Shown piece after piece: positions 61,141 through 64,000 of a stretch of 64,000 nt of DNA. The stretch is taken from the NCBI GenBank assembly GCA_032164245.1, contig JAVMKO010000003.1:136513259-136577258 (forward strand), written 5' to 3'. The notes below the pieces were generated by a model, which saw only the letters and a program-made list of their open reading frames with translations, made no database searches and was not told the DNA's origin. This DNA comes from Sternotherus odoratus (lineage: Eukaryota; Chordata; Testudines; Kinosternidae). Both the position numbers and the translations under genes were made by a program. Positions within the stretch are counted from its first letter, which is position 1. Each line of letters starts with the position of its first letter.

Positions 61141-61859
61141 TTAGTATTCAATAATATCTGTAGTATAAAGCTTAACAGGAAGTTGGGTTTGTTTACATTT
61201 TATTTTAAAAAGATCGTGTTTCTCAAAGTGGAAACCTCTGTCACCATCCCTAATGAAGAAAAAGCTTTAAAAATAGACTCTCTGCCATGCTGTGTGGAAT
61301 GGTTTTCCTTTTTATTGCTATGTTTGGGTTTTCTGTTGCTCTAATCAAATTAGAAAGTGGGTTTTGTAGTCAGAAAGGTCTGTCCCCTGGAAAATAGTTT
61401 TCTGCCAGGCATCTCGTGGTCTTCACTTCACTCTGACAAGAACTGACTGCAGAGATAAATCAGTATTAGGTAGTAAAGATAGCTCTAGCTTATTCACTGG
61501 GAATGAAGTGCATTTAACCAGAAAACAAAGTGAGTTTCTTTCAGGAGTGATAGCCTGTAGTTCTCCCCCGCACTTCTGCTGAAACCAGTGTTCTGCCGAA
61601 GAGCCTAATGTGCTAGTAAGCTAGGGACTTGGGCGCAGAGATTTGTTTTCCCTCTGAAAATAAGGATACATTTGATTTTGTAAGAGGAGTAAGTAGGAGA
61701 AAGAAAACTCTAATCAAACACTTGAAGAAGCTGCACCTGTTGGATCCCCAGATTGTACTGTTTCTACAGTGGTGGTGGTGATGCTTAATGGTTTCACGTC
61801 CAAAGCAATGTACAGAGATTAAACGAATTATCCACACAGCATCCAAGTTAGGTGGGTGT

Positions 61860-62110
61860 TATGTCCATTTTACAAATGGGGAAACCGAGGTAGACAGTTA
61901 AGTGCCAGAGTTTTGAAATGTGGGTGCCTAAAACCAGGCATGGAAGTAAAGGTGGCATGATTTTCAGAGGGGTTAAACACCCACAACTTCCCCAGAAATC
62001 CTCCTTGGACTTGAATGAAGTGACTTGTCCAAGGTCACAGAGTGAGCCAGTTGCACAGCTGGGATTAAAACTTGAGAGCTGCTGACTCTCAACCCTATGC
62101 TCATTCTCCA
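61860..62110 (-). mobile_element. MIR SINE with internal extra sequence
   Basis: 'tgtccattttacaaatggggaaaccgaggtagacagttaag' starts a reverse-strand MIR. 'gacttgtccaaggtcacagag' and 'agctgggattaaaacttgagagctgctgactc' complete it, but about 120 bp of other sequence (61905-62020) separates the halves. Confidence 0.7.
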
Positions 62111-64000
62111 AACCTTGCAGTTTCTTCACATAACAAAAATTACATGATGTTATTTTTAAGTCTTCCAAATATTAGTCCCAAGTCTATTGAAGTCAATGAA
62201 GTTCTATGTTTTGCGTTGGTGTGCGTGGAAAACCCATTATTACTACACCTGCATGATACCATGGCAACAAAGTTGCAGGTACTGTCATGAACCTTAATTT
62301 ATCTCCCACTCTTTTACTCCCTGCTATTGCTTCTTCCTAGGGGATAGCTCCACACTGTCCCTACACACAGTATATTTGCAATGATTTGATGAATTAGAAG
62401 CCCAGCGCCTTACAAAAATACATATTGTCAGACACCTAGAGACTTCTATATATATATTTATTAGTAGAACTTACTGAGCCTTCATAGTTTGCATGAAAAA
62501 GTTAGATGTCTTGTACGTGGCTCACAAGGTTGTGGAGGGGAATGAGAATATTTTTGGAAGATGTGAGAGGTAGAAAAACTGGTTATGATTTCAGAAGAAT
62601 CTTCAAGGAATAAACATTATGGGTCTGAGTTTTGAAGACGACACATTCTTTGGGCCATATACAAACTTGTATTGGCATTTACTGTAGAGCTGATCATGAC
62701 ATATTTTAAATGAAAAATGGCTTTTGGACCAAAAAGGACTTTTCATTTGAGTAGAAATTTTCCTGATTTTATACAAAAAACAGGAAACCCAAAAGTGAAA
62801 GTTTTTATTGAAAATTATTTTTGGTTCTCAGCTTTTTGTTGTTTGTTTTTGTTGTTGCTGGAAAAAATAAAAACTCTGGGAAATTATTTTTCAAAATTTC
62901 CCATGAAAAGCCTCTAGTTCAGTGTGAGTGTGCATGCAAATCAGTTATTTCATGTGCAAATCTCCAATTAAACACCTAATAGTCCCTTTACATGTACAAA
63001 GACCTCCCTTGTATGTGCAGTTATGTTTAGTTTCATATGCAGTGGATGTAGCCCTAGGTGCCCGATCATTTGAAATCAGGCCCTGTAGCTCTACTTATCG
63101 AAGCAAATATTATCTTATGCAAAGAGTAGCTGTCTATATATCTCTGTCCATTTAAAGAGCAGCTTATGGCTTGGCATGAGCACACTTAGTTATGAATATC
63201 ATAGTAGCCCACTATCGAATGTTTAATTTCAAGCACGTTTTTTTGAGCTGTCAGAGTGCTTGTGACTTGCTGAAGGATGTATGTGTCTAGCACTAATGAC
63301 TGGAGTTTGACATGTATACAAAAGTGAACAGGCTTCTTTTCTCTGAAGATGAGTAGAGGAAGGCAGAGATGAAAATGGTTCTGAGACTACCTATTCATTT
63401 TAAAAAAACCACCCTAATAATCAGACATTATAAAGGCTGAAATTTGAAAAATGTAAGTCTTGTACTAGATACACTTCTAATTATAGGCTCTTTTGTTTTT
63501 TGGTTTAAAGAACTCTTTCTCTTTTAATACTGCATAATTTGACGGCCATGGAAATTTAAGTAAATTTGCTTTTGAACATAGCTGCTTTAAAAATAGCATA
63601 CACTAAATATAGCTACTTGAAAAAAACTATATGTCAGTGGTGTTTGAAGATATAAATAAAAATACTTTTCTTCCTCCCCAACCATGTTCCCCTTGAAATT
63701 TTTTGGGGAAATTTCAGCCTTTGTGCAATTCCATTCAAGTTGATTGAGTTATATTATGGCTGAATTTGGCACTAGATATTTTACGTGAACCTCATAGCAG
63801 GCCCTCTAGAATTAATCTTTTCTTTTGCCCTTTTGGTTTAGAATTAAATGAGGTTTGGTGCACTCCGAGGGGCAGATATTCAAAATGATTTCTAAATTTG
63901 AATGCGTAGTTTTAGCGGCATGGTAATTTGTATTACCGGCAAACAGGATTTGTATGTACAAATTGAGTAGTCAGGCATTCAGCAAGTTGGCAGGAACAAG

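Overview
This window is eukaryotic and looks like turtle nuclear DNA. The coding sequence sits in short exons with GT/AG borders and large introns. The repeats are CR1 LINEs, MIR-like SINEs, hAT, Harbinger and pogo-type DNA transposons, and small solo LTRs, a mix I associate with turtle genomes. The turtle call is from repeat flavour and memory, not from a database match.

Two genes are supported, arranged head to head about 22 kb apart. On the minus strand at the left are the first two coding exons of RCOR3 (CoREST3, a corepressor scaffold), at 4825-4966 and 4226-4282, with a CpG-rich promoter; the rest of the gene lies off the left edge. On the plus strand are the first four coding exons of KCNH1 (EAG1 / Kv10.1, a voltage-gated K+ channel), at 27230-27308, 39899-40022, 40270-40376 and 59383-59511. 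They encode residues 1-146, the PAS-cap and PAS domain; the membrane part lies beyond the right edge. Splice phases join without a gap in both genes. KCNH1 and RCOR3 are, as I recall, also divergent neighbours in mammals.

Everything else is non-coding and rich in transposons. Layout: RCOR3 intron (1-4225); RCOR3 promoter followed by a G-rich minisatellite (4226-6210); intergenic DNA with an old Harbinger wreck broken by a SINE, a minisatellite-bearing insertion and an LTR (about 8045-11850), TIR elements, a hAT nested in a hAT with both target duplications intact (15807-17027), and CR1 and LTR pieces (to 26880); KCNH1 CpG island (26880-28030); KCNH1 intron 1 (27309-39898); a very short intron 2; intron 3 (40377-59382), the richest in mobile DNA; and the start of intron 4.

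Intron 3 holds the most unusual items. One is a hAT element (41958-43144, perfect 8-bp target duplication) carrying a fragment that reads like the first coding exon of a GRK4/5/6-family kinase. The other is a better preserved Harbinger element (transposase 49261-51076, Myb-like partner 51262-51962) with a hAT inserted in its transposase, a catalytic Glu-to-Gln change and a frameshift in the partner. Its likely deletion derivative lies at 60385-61140, in intron 4. A recurring theme is GC-rich tandem arrays inside several unrelated DNA transposons.
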